DNA of 64,000 nucleotides from Phialocephala subalpina (GCA_900073065.1 FJOG01000033.1:199649-263648), one strand, 5' to 3'. Positions 11,514 to 22,669 are shown, numbered from the stretch's first letter. Program-made: numbers and translations. Notes: generated by a model not told the origin, from the letters alone.

Positions 11514-11941
11514 CACAAGTAGTTCGACATTAAAATGTCGATATGAGCGTTTTCCATTTCCGTCTTTGGACCAATTAAATCTGCAACGAATCTGGAACTC
11601 ACTAAAGTTCATATCCGTATTTGGCCCTGAGTTGTCGCTGCTTTAACCTGAGCCGAGCCCTGAGTCCTGAGCACGCTGATGAGTTAGCTGGATTATGCTC
11701 GGGGGATCCTCTTCTGTCCTCCTCGCGAATCGGTTATAGTTTCCGCGTTATCTAAATATAAATCTTGCTGATGCCTATTAGTCTGGAACACAGCCACCTC
11801 TTTGAACCTATAAGATGTCGTGACGGTATCCGTTCTCGCTCCCCTGTCAAATTTATAAGGGACCCTGCCGGAGCCAATTTGGATCCCGTCTGGCCCAGTC
11901 ACACGTGACTTGGTTTTTCAGCCTCACAATTCAACGTCATC
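11514..11941. other. Intergenic
   Basis: About 430 bases between the HET relic and the transposase scrap. No coding signal on either strand that I can support. Confidence 0.35.
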
Positions 11942-12280
11942 TTGAATTTAAAAAAAGTAAAGGTTATGAGTTATAAAAATGTTGAGAAAGCACGAGTAAA
12001 GCGTATTGAAAATGAGGGTGTTAAAGAAGGTAAAGGTAAGGGTAAACGTGGTCGAAAGTGCAAAAATGTTATGCGAGCGGCAGATGAAGCTACCGCGGAC
12101 AAGGCGAAACGCAGTCGGAAGCGCAAAGGTGCTATACCAGAGGCAGATGCGCTAGAGACAAAGGTCAAGGTAGCGCGGATAAGCAACGCGCCAGAGTCAG
12201 CGAGAGGCTCAGTGGCGCAGATGAGCGGAACACAGGTTACGCCAGATCCACCGAGAGCCCTAGTGGCGCGGGTGTGGTAG
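11942..12280 (+). mobile_element. Scrap of a pogo/Fot1-type transposase C-terminus
   Basis: A 112-residue frame opens with a lysine-rich run (VMSYKNVEKARVKRIE, then GKGKGKRGRKCKN) and ends with short repeats of the form APESARG-SVAQM and DPPRALVARVW. This basic tail followed by 'W/P-RAPVARM'-like repeats is what I remember from the C-termini of fungal DDE-1 (pogo/Tan1/Fot1) transposases. No catalytic domain or terminal repeats are visible nearby, so this is a fragment. A basic nuclear protein fragment of other origin is an alternative. Confidence 0.45.
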
Positions 12281-12629
12281 CGGAGGATGCGGAAGATGAG
12301 ATTGCCGTACGTGGGATAGAGAATCAATGGACTGACCCTCAGCTTGGATCGGTTTGAGACAGGCTCGCGCTGGCTTCGCAACCTGTTGCTGTACAGTAGA
12401 GTTGTCTTCGTCGCCCTTTTGGCGCAGTAATAATAATGGACGTACGGAGGTACAGTACAGACAGGCAAATGGAGATAGAGGCCGGCCTTTGGTGCTCCTC
12501 TGCCGTGCTTGTCATGACGCGACGTACGGTGCAGTGATACCTACTGCCGGAAAAGGGTCCATCTTGCTCTTAAAAGCGACTATTCCTCTTCAGATTAAAG
12601 TAGAATAACTATTACACTAGCTTTTTATC
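12281..12629. other. Intergenic, 3' side of the GST gene
   Basis: About 350 bases. Open frames here show no family motif. May be the remaining edge of the transposon scrap. Confidence 0.35.
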
Positions 12630-13454
12630 CTATCTACTGGCAGCAACCGCAGCCTCCTGGTCAGCGGCCAACATCCTCTGTATGGCTGGCCGATTCACGC
12701 AGCGATCCCACCAAGCACTCACAGCTTCGCGACTGACGATGATGTCTCCGTACCCGCATGCGAAAAGTCTTTGGATCAGCGGAATGTAGTAGATATCCAC
12801 GAGAGTGAAGTCATTTCCTGCCATGTATTCTTTGTGGTGTAAGAGACGTTCTGCGACATCGAAAAACATCTCGACTGACCGCAGTGCATCTGAGACAACG
12901 GTGTCATCGGGAGGCAGCCCCATGAATCTTTTGGCAAATTTCTCGAATGCGATTCTACCCGCAGGCTCTGCGAAGTGGAGCATTTCTACGCACTGCGCCT
13001 GGTCGAACAGCGCCGCAGCTTCGACGTCGGAGTCGGGGGGTAGAAGTGGAAAGGAGTACTTCGTTGCGAGGTATTTGCAGATTGCGCGACTCTCGTAGAG
13101 AGTGAACCCCTCGGCGGAAGTTATTACGGGTATTTTACCCCACGGGTGACGTTTTTTGTGTTCTTTGGACTGGTGCAACGGCGTTAGCTCCCACGAGAAT
13201 CGAACGTTGCAGGCAGGGGAATAAATATTTGATGAGTGAGAAGAAATTTTGAGGCTCGATACGATATACAATTTGCTCACGCAAGGAGAAGCCACATCGT
13301 CTTCCAAGAGAAACGGGTAACCCACCTTTTGCTCCCCGTTTTGAAGGTTGAGAAGCACGAGTTCGTAATCCGTAAAGCCACCTTCAGCAAGAGTCAGGCG
13401 GACACGATCGGTGTTGGTCGAACCGCGAGAGCCATACAGAATAAAAGCTGGCAT
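12630..13454 (-). CDS. Glutathione S-transferase
   Basis: Two exons (13454-13326 and 13169-12630), one 156-nt intron whose length is a multiple of three, 222 aa when started at 13454. The N-terminal thioredoxin-like half has FILYGSRGSTNTDRVRLTL, GKIPVI (cis-Pro) and the glutathione-binding YESRAICKYLA; the C-terminal half has the helical GST fold with NDFTLVDIYYIPL (GST N-capping region). This resembles the phi-like cytosolic GSTs of fungi, which conjugate glutathione to electrophiles. In-frame ATGs at 13511 and 13526 would add a Ser/Arg-rich leader that could target mitochondria; a TATATA at 13555-13560 is compatible with any of them. The gene diverges from a Zn2Cys6 regulator. Confidence 0.88.
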   Translation of the reverse strand: MPAFILYGSRGSTNTDRVRLTLAEGGFTDYELVLLNLQNGEQKVGYPFLLEDDVASPCVSKLYIVSSLKISSHSSNIYSPACNVRFSWELTPLHQSKEHKKRHPWGKIPVITSAEGFTLYESRAICKYLATKYSFPLLPPDSDVEAAALFDQAQCVEMLHFAEPAGRIAFEKFAKRFMGLPPDDTVVSDALRSVEMFFDVAERLLHHKEYMAGNDFTLVDIYYIPLIQRLFACGYGDIIVSREAVSAWWDRCVNRPAIQRMLAADQEAAVAASR

Positions 13455-13554
13455 TTTCGAGCTGTATAGTAGTTTCGACGCGAATCCGGGGCTATTTGTG
13501 AGCCTCGACATTGTATGAGTACTCATTTCGAGAGAGATCAGGCCAACCACTCGG

Positions 13555-13560
13555 TATATA
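13555..13560 (-). promoter_or_regulatory. TATA box of the GST gene
   Basis: Minus-strand TATATA inside GGCTTATATACC, about 100 bp upstream of the chosen GST start and 29-44 bp upstream of the two longer in-frame ATGs. Confidence 0.5.
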
Positions 13561-13782
13561 AGCCAAAGACATCTCGCCGGGAGCAGGAACTAGCGGTATC
13601 TACAGAGCCTGGATGTCTTCACTTCTATTGAGGCAATTAGGACTCGGAACGCAGCCCCACCCCACCTCGGCGTGTGCTAGATGAAAAATAAAGTCCTTCC
13701 AACAGCATACCATGTATGGTTGGTGGGTTCGCTCTCGCTACCCAATCGAGCTAGCGCCGACGCCTGCTCCTCGGGCCTCAAC

Positions 13783-13790
13783 TATTTAAA
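13783..13790 (+). promoter_or_regulatory. TATA-like box of the Zn2Cys6 regulator
   Basis: TATTTAAA about 150 bp upstream of the ATG at 13942, within the shared divergent promoter region 13455-13941. Confidence 0.4.
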
Positions 13791-13941
13791 GCCGAGTCCA
13801 ACTCGCCTTCCTCATAGTCTCGATGATGAATCATACTGCATCATCTGATTCGTCTGCTCGGAATTCTTGCTTGCTACGATTCTTCCTCTCGTCTGTAGGG
13901 CGTTGCGTGACAAGCGTGAATGTCCCATCCCCCACCCAACG

Positions 13942-15331
13942 ATGGCCGGAAGCGTTGTCGCCCGCAAACGGAACATGGAATGTAGAACCAAGGTGAAAAC
14001 TGGTTGTGCAACTTGCAGGTCAGTCATAGCGGACAAATCCAATCACCGGTCTACACCCCAAGACTGTGAATTTAGACGAGAGGTCAGCTCTGCAGTGATT
14101 GTGCTCAATTAGCAGTAGAATTAGGAAGGTCAAATGCGACGAGAATAAGCCGTTTTGCCAAAAATGTGTCAACACTGGTCGTACTTGCGACGGCTACGAG
14201 TCCCCCTTTAGATTTTTCACCAGTCAACCCATCAACAGCGCTCATGCCGGCGGCATCAAGTCAGACGTTGGTTTACGACCCATCCGGCCCACCTTCATTG
14301 AGATCGCCCCTCAGGACATCGACCTTCTCAATCGTTACTTCTCAACCAAAACCATGTTCGACGTGAAGCTGGGCTGTGACGAAGAAGCCAGGCAAGTCCT
14401 CCAAGCCAGCTTGACTGATCCGCCTATACGACACGCAGTCTTGTCTCTCAGAGCTCTTCGGGAAGATCTCGAGACGTCCGGAGACGGTCCAGCGTCTATC
14501 GTGCAACAGACCCCGAGCTACCAATATGGCCTCCAACAGTACAGTATGGCTTTGGGGGGTCTTGCGTCTAATTTGTCATCTCCGGGCTCCAACGGGTTGA
14601 AGTCGGCATTACTTTGCTGTCAGATCTTCATCAGCATTGAGCAAGTGCAGAAGAATTACGCTGCTATGGCCCAGCATATCATTCGAGGACTCAGAATCAT
14701 GCACGAGTACCGGGCAAGGCCGGATTTTGTCGCCGCGAATAAATTGGTGCCAGCACACCATGACCAATTACCCTACCTGGATGTTTTCATCATTAAGCTG
14801 TTTGCTGCACCATGTAAATTTGCGGATCCTCCAGCAACAACCGACGTAAGCGGGACGACGTCGTCCGTGTGTTTGAATTCGCCTCATCAACAGCCTGTTG
14901 AATCTCGCGATCTTCGCACGATTGCACCCGACATGCGGACAGAGCTTACAAGGATCGCTACGTCGACGCTTGAATTCCTCGGCAAAGTGTCGCAAGTTGA
15001 ATCGGTAGGAATCGCTCTTCGACTACTATCCGAGAAAGTAGCTCTGCTGGACTCCTTAGAATCGTGGCTCATTGATCTTGAACTCGTTCAGGCGGAGATC
15101 GGATCTCCTGGCCCTGAGCCTATTTCGGTGTCTTTCTTGCGCTTCTTCCATCTAATACTGAAAATTGTTCTCTTGGGGGCACTAGACTCCTCACCAGATC
15201 TTTATGCCGAGCTGCGGACTGAGAACGACCGATTGCAGGGCATAGCCAACAACGTGGGTGAAAGAGTCAGGGCTTATAGAACGTGCAGTGGGACTAGTAG
15301 TGGTCGAGGGGAGCGCTCCACAGTGCTCTGA
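13942..15331 (+). CDS. Zn2Cys6 transcription factor
   Basis: Two exons (13942-14018, 14119-15331), a 100-nt intron, 429 aa. The zinc cluster is complete and is built across the splice: Cys22, Cys25, Cys32, Cys39, Cys42, Cys49, with basic residues between (RIRKVKCDENKPFC). The remaining about 380 residues are the helical fungal middle region typical of Zn2Cys6 regulators of secondary metabolism or nutrient use (SLRALRED, ALLCCQIFISIEQVQKNYAAM). Intron position right after the second Cys is common in this family. It is divergent from the GST and could regulate it (inference from arrangement only). The C-terminal 20 residues are low complexity and a further small intron near 15255 is possible. 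Confidence 0.85.
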
Positions 15332-15923
15332 TATTTATGGCAAAGTGCTGGCAGAACCGTCACAGGTAGGGACGATGAGGTGGTATGGTTCCTAAGGCAT
15401 GAACCTGTATGGGCTGATCACATGTTCGAGACAAAATGCGTACCTGCGTGGGGGAGTCAGAGACGCTTTATACCTTTGTTCAATCACAAGAAGTGGAGTA
15501 CACTAGGGTGAGCTGTGACTGCATAGTTTAGACAAGTCTGGCTCTGGATTATATCAATATACAACGGGGATTCTACGCTCTATCTGCTTCTCACGGTCTG
15601 GGTACACAAACCTAGATGACTATGACTAGCCGCCAAGACAATCTCGATCTCATTTTGGTGGTATCCACTGCACCGACCTGGAGCTCGAAACTTGAGGACG
15701 TCCCACAGGAACATTCAACGGAGGAGGAAAGTGACTCACTAGCCTTGTATCGCCGTGTATTTTGACACTCAGTTACGAAGTATACGGATCAAAGCTCAGA
15801 AAAATTGGTCTGGAACCGATTCTATTAACCGGCAATACGCAGAACAATCAAAACAAATTCGTTCAGGAAGTCTTCCTACATATTAGAGTGATATCAACAA
15901 AGTCCACGACTTCCTCGGCCGCG
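15332..15923. other. Intergenic between regulator and oxidoreductase 3' ends
   Basis: About 590 bases between two converging genes. No supportable gene; likely 3' untranslated regions and terminators. Confidence 0.4.
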
Positions 15924-16610
15924 TCAATCGGCCACAACCACTGCGCTTTGGACGAAGAGTCCTTCGACCGCAACCTTGACTAGGAAGCTCGCCACACTAG
16001 TAACACTGACGCTGTCGGTCAAGCTCATTCCATCGCCCTTACTGCCTAGCGTTTTCACTTCCGTATTCGTGTCGGTCGGCTTCTGATCGTCGAATTGCAG
16101 CCTCACAGCCCTCACAAGAGTCCAATCCATCTTCGTCAGCCGAATCTCCTTGTCTACGAGGCCATGATCCTCGAGCGCGTACTTGACGTTGGTCCACCTC
16201 AAGAATGCCTTGCTCAACCACGGTAGGTTACCCCATGAATCCCCGACACCTGCTGTCGACATCACTACAACGCGATAAAAGCCGGCATGCTCCAGAACCT
16301 CGCAAACATTGGCGCACGAGTCAGCCAGGAAGCGAGGAGGTGAGATCTGAGCCGCGAAAGGGCTGTCGGACTTGCGGACGGTGTTCAATGTGATGATCGC
16401 TACAGAAGGTGATAGAGGAGGCGCCGCGAGGAGAGCGCTACGTATGTCGGATTTCGATAGTGGCGAGCCAGTGACGATGGTGAGGCCAGGACGAAGGGTG
16501 AGGCTGCCAGAGGTACGCACGAGGGCTACCGCTGTGTGACCCTGGGAGAGTAATTCAGATACGACGTGCTGGCCGGTCCGTCCACTGGCACCGAGGAGGA
16601 GGAAATGCAT
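15924..16610 (-). CDS. NAD(P)-binding oxidoreductase, NmrA/BVR-B-like
   Basis: Intronless, 228 aa. The N-terminus LLLGASGRTGQHVVSELL carries the GxxGxxG loop at residues 8-13 seen in atypical SDRs that bind NAD(P)H (flavin reductase, NmrA-like, NAD(P)H-binding family). VVVMSTAGVGDSWG at about 115-128 is the usual strand with conserved Ser, and DWTLVRAVRL at about 162-171 matches the family's 'WT.VRP' block. The protein lacks the YxxxK pair of classical SDRs, as expected for this group. Role could be a reductase or a redox-sensing regulator. It lies beyond the regulator/GST pair and converges with the regulator; no lesions. Confidence 0.82.
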   Translation of the reverse strand: MHFLLLGASGRTGQHVVSELLSQGHTAVALVRTSGSLTLRPGLTIVTGSPLSKSDIRSALLAAPPLSPSVAIITLNTVRKSDSPFAAQISPPRFLADSCANVCEVLEHAGFYRVVVMSTAGVGDSWGNLPWLSKAFLRWTNVKYALEDHGLVDKEIRLTKMDWTLVRAVRLQFDDQKPTDTNTEVKTLGSKGDGMSLTDSVSVTSVASFLVKVAVEGLFVQSAVVVAD

Positions 16611-17789
16611 GGCTTTCGACGATGAGAGGTGCCGTTAAGTACTCGTTTGCTTGAGCTTGTGGGGAGACGAAGAGACTTCATTACAAAAGGGCGACGGGGT
16701 TGTGGATCCATTTATGAAGTTGACCAGTCCTCCAGAGCAGACAACCATGGCCGGTGAGGGGGGCTGGTTCAGAGACAGAGTCAGCCGTTAACTGGTTTGT
16801 TCGGTCTGTATACTGCAATTGGAAGCCGCATGCAATCTTACGCACGGACGCCGACCGACTCGTTTTTCTTCTCTTTCTACCTTGAACTGCACTGGGCCGC
16901 GTTCGATAGTGCCGCTGGCCTTCTCCTGCTCGACTTGCTAGCAATGGAGTTCGCGGATTTCATTGATTGTGAAAAGACAAGAATCAGGTGCGTGCCTATG
17001 AAAGTCACGTGTTGTTGCACTGGTGTTTCAAGTCATAGGATATAGGGACCGACACTTGTCCATTACTGTCGTCCTTCTTCTGTATCTATTGTTCTAAGAA
17101 TGAAGAGTATTGCCTTGATATTACCAGTCCTGAGTGCCTTCGTCACATGCGTAGGTTTGCGGGGGATTCTGCAATATCGAGAGTGTCGTCTAGTGAATTC
17201 CGATTATACTCTTCAATAAGATTCTCTTGCCTTGTTCTTTTTGCTTAGAGGTCATCGTCTTAGACGATAAATCTGCGTTTTCTCGACGGACCTATCGTAA
17301 TAATAAGGCAGATTGAGAGCTTGTATCAAGTATAGAGAGTGAAAAGTGACTAGTGGTACGACTTCTGAAAGTGAGAGGTGTCTCGTGTGGTAACTCCTTC
17401 ACAGGAATACAATATATGAGGATAAAATGATATTTACTATATAGTAAGTCGGGGAGATCGAGACTGACTGAGAAGAGGATTTGCAATAGTGGAGAATATG
17501 TCTGCCTTTTTTAAGGGGGCCCGAAACGGCACTCACTCATCAGCCAGGAAGGGGGGGGGGGAGGGGTGGGAGAGGTGGCTGGCTGTGCAACGCGTTGGAG
17601 GCATATGACTTATTTACTATAGCCGTGGTACAAAGTGCAGTACGTAACAGAGAGTAAATAGTACCGTTTGGAATACTAGAGACGGTTGGTGCAGGTTCAG
17701 CGTGTCCAGAATGAAAGAAAAGAATTCGCGAAGTTTATTTCTGGCAGTTACTCAGTTTAATCAGTATATTTAATGGCCCAAGTATAAAG
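16611..17789. other. Intergenic with G-run and a lone signal-peptide-like exon
   Basis: About 1.2 kb. It holds a run of 11 G at 17551-17561 and, at 17100-17150, an ATG followed by MKSIALILPVLSAFVTC and a GTAGGT donor, which looks like the first exon of a small secreted protein but with no downstream exon I can join. No supportable gene. Confidence 0.4.
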
Positions 17790-17804
17790 GCAATAACCGA
17801 GGTT

Positions 17805-18854
17805 TTGCTGAGGCGGCAACTCTTCTGGATCGATTTAGGCGATGTTTTGCCGGAGGAGCACGCTTTCCTAGTCTTCCGGATCGATCCTTTATGTATTGTG
17901 CAAGACGATGAAGAAGATTGGCACCACGAGTCTGTACTGATAAGCAAGGTTTACGGTAATGCTGTCGTAAACATTGTTTCTTCGAAGGCAGATAATGGGT
18001 CATTTGGTTTGTTCGCCGAAAGAGACATTCATACAACGGAAAGGGATTTCATTCAAGCAAACGCTTCCCACACACGAGATTGTGGACGTCACATCGTATG
18101 GGCGTTGTCTACTCGATACCCCGCTGTCCTCTCGCGGGTGGGCATTCAAGAAAAGTTCTTAGCAACTCGAACCCTACACTTCACATCAGAGCAAGTAATG
18201 GCCCAATGTCAACATCACATTGTCTCTGAGAAATACCCGAGAAGGTTTCCACGCAGCCGTGGGTTTGCAGATTAAATGTATCGATTCCCACAAATCAGGA
18301 ATCATGTCAGGTCTTGGTTTCAAACAGTGACCCTTTATTCCAACACAAAACTCACTGTTGTGAAAGATAAGTTGGTTGCCTTTTCAGGAATTGCACACCA
18401 CTTTCAAACTATTCTTATAGACCAGTATGTAGCTGGTCTTTGGAGACAGAATATCGAACAACAACTCTGTTGGTGAGTAGATAGAGGCCTTGGATCCGGT
18501 CCACAGACTACTCCAAAGACATATCGGGCTCCAACTTTCTCTTTGGTAAGTACATACCAACCTACAACTTGGAGATTGTACACTCACAACGGCGCACAAT
18601 ACGAAACCCTTCCTCCTGTCGTATCTGTCACTGATGTGTACGTGGAACCAGTGGGAAGCAATCCACTAGGGGAGATAAAGGATGCCAAATTAACACTCAA
18701 ATCTGGCCCTGTAATACACCGTTTCGCGGCTTCTCACCGTCCTCATCCATACGATACTTTCTATACTACTAAGTTCCGCCTCAAGACAAGACGAATTCGT
18801 GCTAGTGGCATGCTCTACTTTGATAACGATGAAGAGTACGCTACGATAGAATAG
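17805..18854 (+). pseudogene. HET-domain gene relic
   Basis: One frame carries IDPLCIVQDDEEDWHHESVL-ISKVYGNAVVNI, the central HET motif, and then LATRTLHFTSEQV. It stops at 18273-18275 and continues in the same frame with LTVVKDKLVAFSGIA, DQYVAGLWRQN and QQLCW, typical of HET C-terminal halves. A last piece after a frame change (about 18500-18854) has YRAPTFS and the EIKDAKLTLKSGPV segment. Upstream of the HET motif a segment of about 45 bp separates 'FWID' from 'RIDPLC', as if duplicated or inserted. The N-terminal half is gone. Nonsense, frame change and truncation make this non-functional. Confidence 0.75.
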
Positions 18855-19583
18855 AAATCTTCTTCGTTCCAGTTTTGAGTAGGATCAAGGTCACTGAGGG
18901 TAGGAAAATAGACGTCGATCTATACGGTCTCATTAATTATCACACCGGCTTCTACTTATGACAAAGGCCATTTCTCTCACGCGGGTGCATGGTACCTCAG
19001 ATTTCATGGCATGGCAATGTACGAAGAACTGATGGGAGTTCTGATAGGAGATCCTAGTTCTCTGATGTCCGAACATCTGTATCAAGAAGTCCTTAGAAGT
19101 GATGAAAGAGGCATCCCGCAGTACGCTATCACCCTCGTCTGAAACTGTGCCAGGAACCCTATCTATAAATTCCAACAGATTATATTCATCAACTAAAGGG
19201 ATATGCTCGAAGGGGAATAGGTCAAATGGGGGTGTTTATGAGAAACAAGGCTTTGTTGCGCTAATTTGCTCGGTATTCAGTCAACTTCGCACATTTTAAA
19301 CCTTTGAAGCTGATTAGTAAACATGAAATACGTACTCTTATCGGGTATTCATGAATTAACTTGCGTGAGGAGTCAGTCTCCTGTAAGTGCTTTCGAGATA
19401 CAATATACATCTCGAGAATTTACCCCGCAATTACCCCGCACTTGCCTTCTTCTCATCGCTTTTCCAAGAGCCGGAGTTCTGAAATCGAAATTAACACCTA
19501 TCTTCCCTAAGATGTAATGTCGTAAAGACGGCCAATATTCAACTCAAGAGCTTGCCCAGTAGGCAATATTCTACTAAAGTTCG
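18855..19583. other. Intergenic, left flank of the MITE
   Basis: About 730 AT-leaning bases with only short motif-free frames. Could contain further decay of the HET gene. Confidence 0.35.
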
Positions 19584-19591
19584 GTTGCTTG

Positions 19592-20079
19592 CAGAGTGGC
19601 CATTTAAGTCAGCTAGCTGGTGTCAGTACTGATGACTGATCATTCACCAGCCAATCAGTTAACCCTTTTTGCAGCTGACAGTCAATCAGTTAAAAGATTT
19701 TCAAATGACATAATTAATGAATTAAAAATCTTGAATTTTATCTTATTTTTAGAGGGTCTTAAGGGCTTTTAGGTTAATCTCGTTCAACTTTGGGGTCTAC
19801 CCGAAGAAGAAATACAATTGAAAAGCTATTAATTGTTTGTAGAGTTAAGTCTAAAGATTATAAAAAAGATTTAATTTAATAATTTATTTCGGAGCAAGTA
19901 TAAGCGGTATCTTCTCTCGAAATATTAAAGAAGCTCGTGACTTGATACTAATTTTAGTAATTGTCATTTAGTTGATCAGTTTATCAGCTAAGTCATTCAC
20001 TTGTCCCTCTTCTTATCAGCCAGTCAATTAGCTGTTCTACTCGAATGATTAAGGGCTGATTGACTTAATGGCCACCCTG
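19592..20079. mobile_element. hAT-like MITE, 488 bp, with 8-bp target duplication
   Basis: The element starts CAGAGTGGCCATTTAAGTCA and ends, read inward from the right, CAGGGTGGCCATTAAGTCA, giving terminal inverted repeats of about 19-20 bp with few differences. It is flanked on both sides by GTTGCTTG (19584-19591 and 20080-20087), a perfect 8-bp target-site duplication. CAGGG-type ends and 8-bp duplications are the signature of hAT transposons. Subterminal regions repeat CAGCCAATCAG / CAGTCAATCAG-like words many times in both orientations, as expected of transposase-binding arrays. There is no open frame of note inside, so it is non-autonomous. It is the only copy I see in the window. Confidence 0.85.
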
Positions 20080-20087
20080 GTTGCTTG

Positions 20088-20747
20088 CTTGCTAGTTCAG
20101 TGGAAGCGAAGTTGCTTTTCAGGGCTTCTCGCTAACAAAAGAACGCTGAAGCAAAATTCTGACTTTTGAAAATAAATTAGAATCGAACCACATAATCTTG
20201 AATAATGGATATTGATTATTTTCAAGTATAAGATTGCAATTTTTAAAAGTAAAGAGTTGTAATTATCTTGATATATAGAAGTAAAATAATCGATTTTGAT
20301 TTTCGTCGCTTAAAAAATAGCCTGAAAATAGCCTATAAAATACAGACTTTTGATTCCAGGCTCGTAAAGCTCGCTCGCTACTATAAATTCGGTAACTCAT
20401 TTCAGAGGGCGTTTCCAAATGTTCAGCAGAAATTCAAATTCCGATATCTTGTTGAAAGTAAATATAATTAACTCTTCAACTTTGCCTACACGTTCTCGAA
20501 GGATTTCAAGTTTGAAAGGAGGGGCGCGAATCATCTGTACCCGAATACCCTCCTAGGTGTCAACTTCGCCCAAACCCCCGAAATAGCCGAACCTGCTGGT
20601 GGATTCCCTAAAGCTGCACTAAACAAACACTATCGAGGACACAGCATCTCCTCGGACGTCTACCTTAATATGAAGTCTTGCATCTCCATCTTTGAACCCT
20701 CCTGCATCAGCGCTCCTTGCATGATTCCATGGATATCTATTCGCAAA
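20088..20747. other. AT-rich intergenic
   Basis: About 660 bases, strongly AT-rich at 20160-20470. One 67-residue frame (20268-20471) has biased Lys/Phe/Tyr content expected of AT-rich non-coding DNA. Nothing supportable. Confidence 0.35.
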
Positions 20748-22669
20748 TTAGTGAATTGACCTATCTAGAAGCAGCTTCGGAAGGCTTCTTGACAAGTTAC
20801 AACATTCTCCAAGGATGCGATACTGGTCTGTACCTTCAACCTTCCTCAAGATGTGTGGAATCTTTGCCCCCAGAAAAATCACTACAGGATCCCCTTTCGC
20901 AGTTGTGATTGGTCCTCTGCCAATGTATCCTCGCTTGGTGATGAAGAATCGGCTGATGTATTCATTACATCTAAAGGCGGTCACCAACTGCTGGACCCGA
21001 TCATCATCCTCAGTACTGAAAGCAGAAACGACGCCGTCTTCTTCGTTGTCAAGAGGGGCCACCTGGTATTCCTGATCTTCGGCATCGCTGCTGCTGCTGC
21101 TATCGGCATCGTCATTGACATCGACTTCTTTAGCATCCTCTTCCCATCCAGATGAATGGAGAATAGACTGGCCCAGAGCAATTGTCCCTTTAAAAGCATT
21201 TCTCATACCAATAGAACTCTTCCCGTATAAGTTTCTAGAGCTTCTACACGCGGAACATATCGACCAGTCTAATGCGTGGTCGTAATTCCGGCCACTCCTC
21301 AGTCAAAGTGATTTTTATCTCATTGACGATCGCGCCTCGAACCATAAGAAGTGTCTCGCCGTCTAGCAACTTGAACACAGGCCTAGTACCCCCTGCGGCT
21401 TTGAATCGTTTACATCGAGGAGTTTCTTCAGCCAAGAGGATAGAGCGTGTAGCCTGCTATCGACTGGCATTATTGACCATTTTGGTAACCAGGACAGCCA
21501 GGCCGCTTGATCGCGGCTTATTCCCTTAAGCCGTCAGACGGGCTTGGCAATTAATCTACCAACTCAATGCATAGGGACTTACAATTGGATCTGTGTTGTA
21601 GTGATTGCGTAACTCGCAAGTAGTCAGAACATCAATGTTCTTTTCCGTTGCAAGAATGTATTGGAATATGTCACGACTAACGGAGAACAGATCCATTCCA
21701 TAGTCTGGCTTACTCAGAGGAGCATCCTCGCCAATGAGGCCCAGAACGCCGTAGATATAGTCGTGCTTCATCGTTGCGGAACGCTCCCGGCTTGGCAGCA
21801 TTGCTCCCAGAGGAGACAACATCCTACTGTTTTGCATTTCCCAGCGAAGCGTAAGAAACCGCCCCAGCGGCGAATCATCGGTATACTTCTGATAGTTGTA
21901 CTGGATTTGGGGAAAAGTTCCCTTCCACTCTCTTAGGAAGAGGAATATGAGGGTTTGGAAGTATACAGCGTAGCCTCCATGACATAACAGGACGTTGCGG
22001 CCTAGCAAGGCTTCCTGCATGGTCCAACACGAGTCCAGTAGCGGCGCGTGAAGAATTGCATGAAAGCATTAATTCGAAGCAAGCCGCCGGAAAATGTTGA
22101 AAGACTCGTGAGGATAGGCTGCTCCTTCTCGTCATAGTATCCGATTTCATAACATGGGGAGAATAAGAAAGACTCAATAAGGACATGATGCAGCTCTTTC
22201 GTTCGCTCGTCGGTATCTTTGTCATCCACCTATATCAAGACACATCCGGCGTTCTTATATATGAGACCCATCATCCCCACTTGTTGATTCTTTTCGGAAA
22301 CACTACTTTGATCAATGCACAGCGCATCTACCCAGAGCAGCACCGGGACGCTTGGGTCTCGGAATTCTTGCAAAGCTGCAAACAGGCTAGGGCCAACATT
22401 CTTCCTCTTTCCACCCAGGAAGATGCTCCTCGGTGGATTAGGGTCCCCACAAACATACGATAGGGCCATGTACAGATAACTCTCAACTCCATTCTTCACC
22501 AGTAATCGAGGTCCAGGACAAAGACATCACAATGGATATCTATCGAAGGATCTCTGCTGGGACGGAGCAACAAAACTCGTATTTCCTGAGAATTTGGCTT
22601 CAGTGGTTTGTACACGTAGGTTGTACTCTCGCTGTCAGCGGAATCTGCCGCCTCCTGGCTACTTGACAT
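20748..22669 (-). pseudogene. HET-domain gene, full length but multiply broken
   Basis: Reading from ATG 22669: HET N-terminus with 'LPNSQEIRVLLL'-like block, then a one-base deletion near 22499 (after DLDYW), then YMALSYVCGDPNPP, VPVLLWVDALCIDQSS and QVGMMGLIYKNAGCVLI. At 22230-22232 a TAG stands where the family has Trp (LIWVDD). After FTRRYWTRV another one-base loss near 22020 precedes the QEALLG block, then LLCHGG and the conserved YIYGVLGL. An intron with GTAAGT donor lies near 21575. The C-terminal part includes AAWLSWLPKW and ends with ITKRGYIGRGP, VVIFLGAKIPHILR and YRILGECC up to 20748. All domains of a typical HET protein are still recognisable, so the death of the gene is recent relative to its neighbours. 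A single repaired-looking frame is not present. Confidence 0.8.

Noticed and set aside
20140..20200. tRNA-like B box (GGTTCGATTCT on the minus strand)
   Set aside because: No A box or cloverleaf can be formed around it in the AT-rich flank.
20268..20471. A 67-codon frame next to the MITE
   Set aside because: Lys/Phe/Tyr bias comes from AT richness; no family motif.
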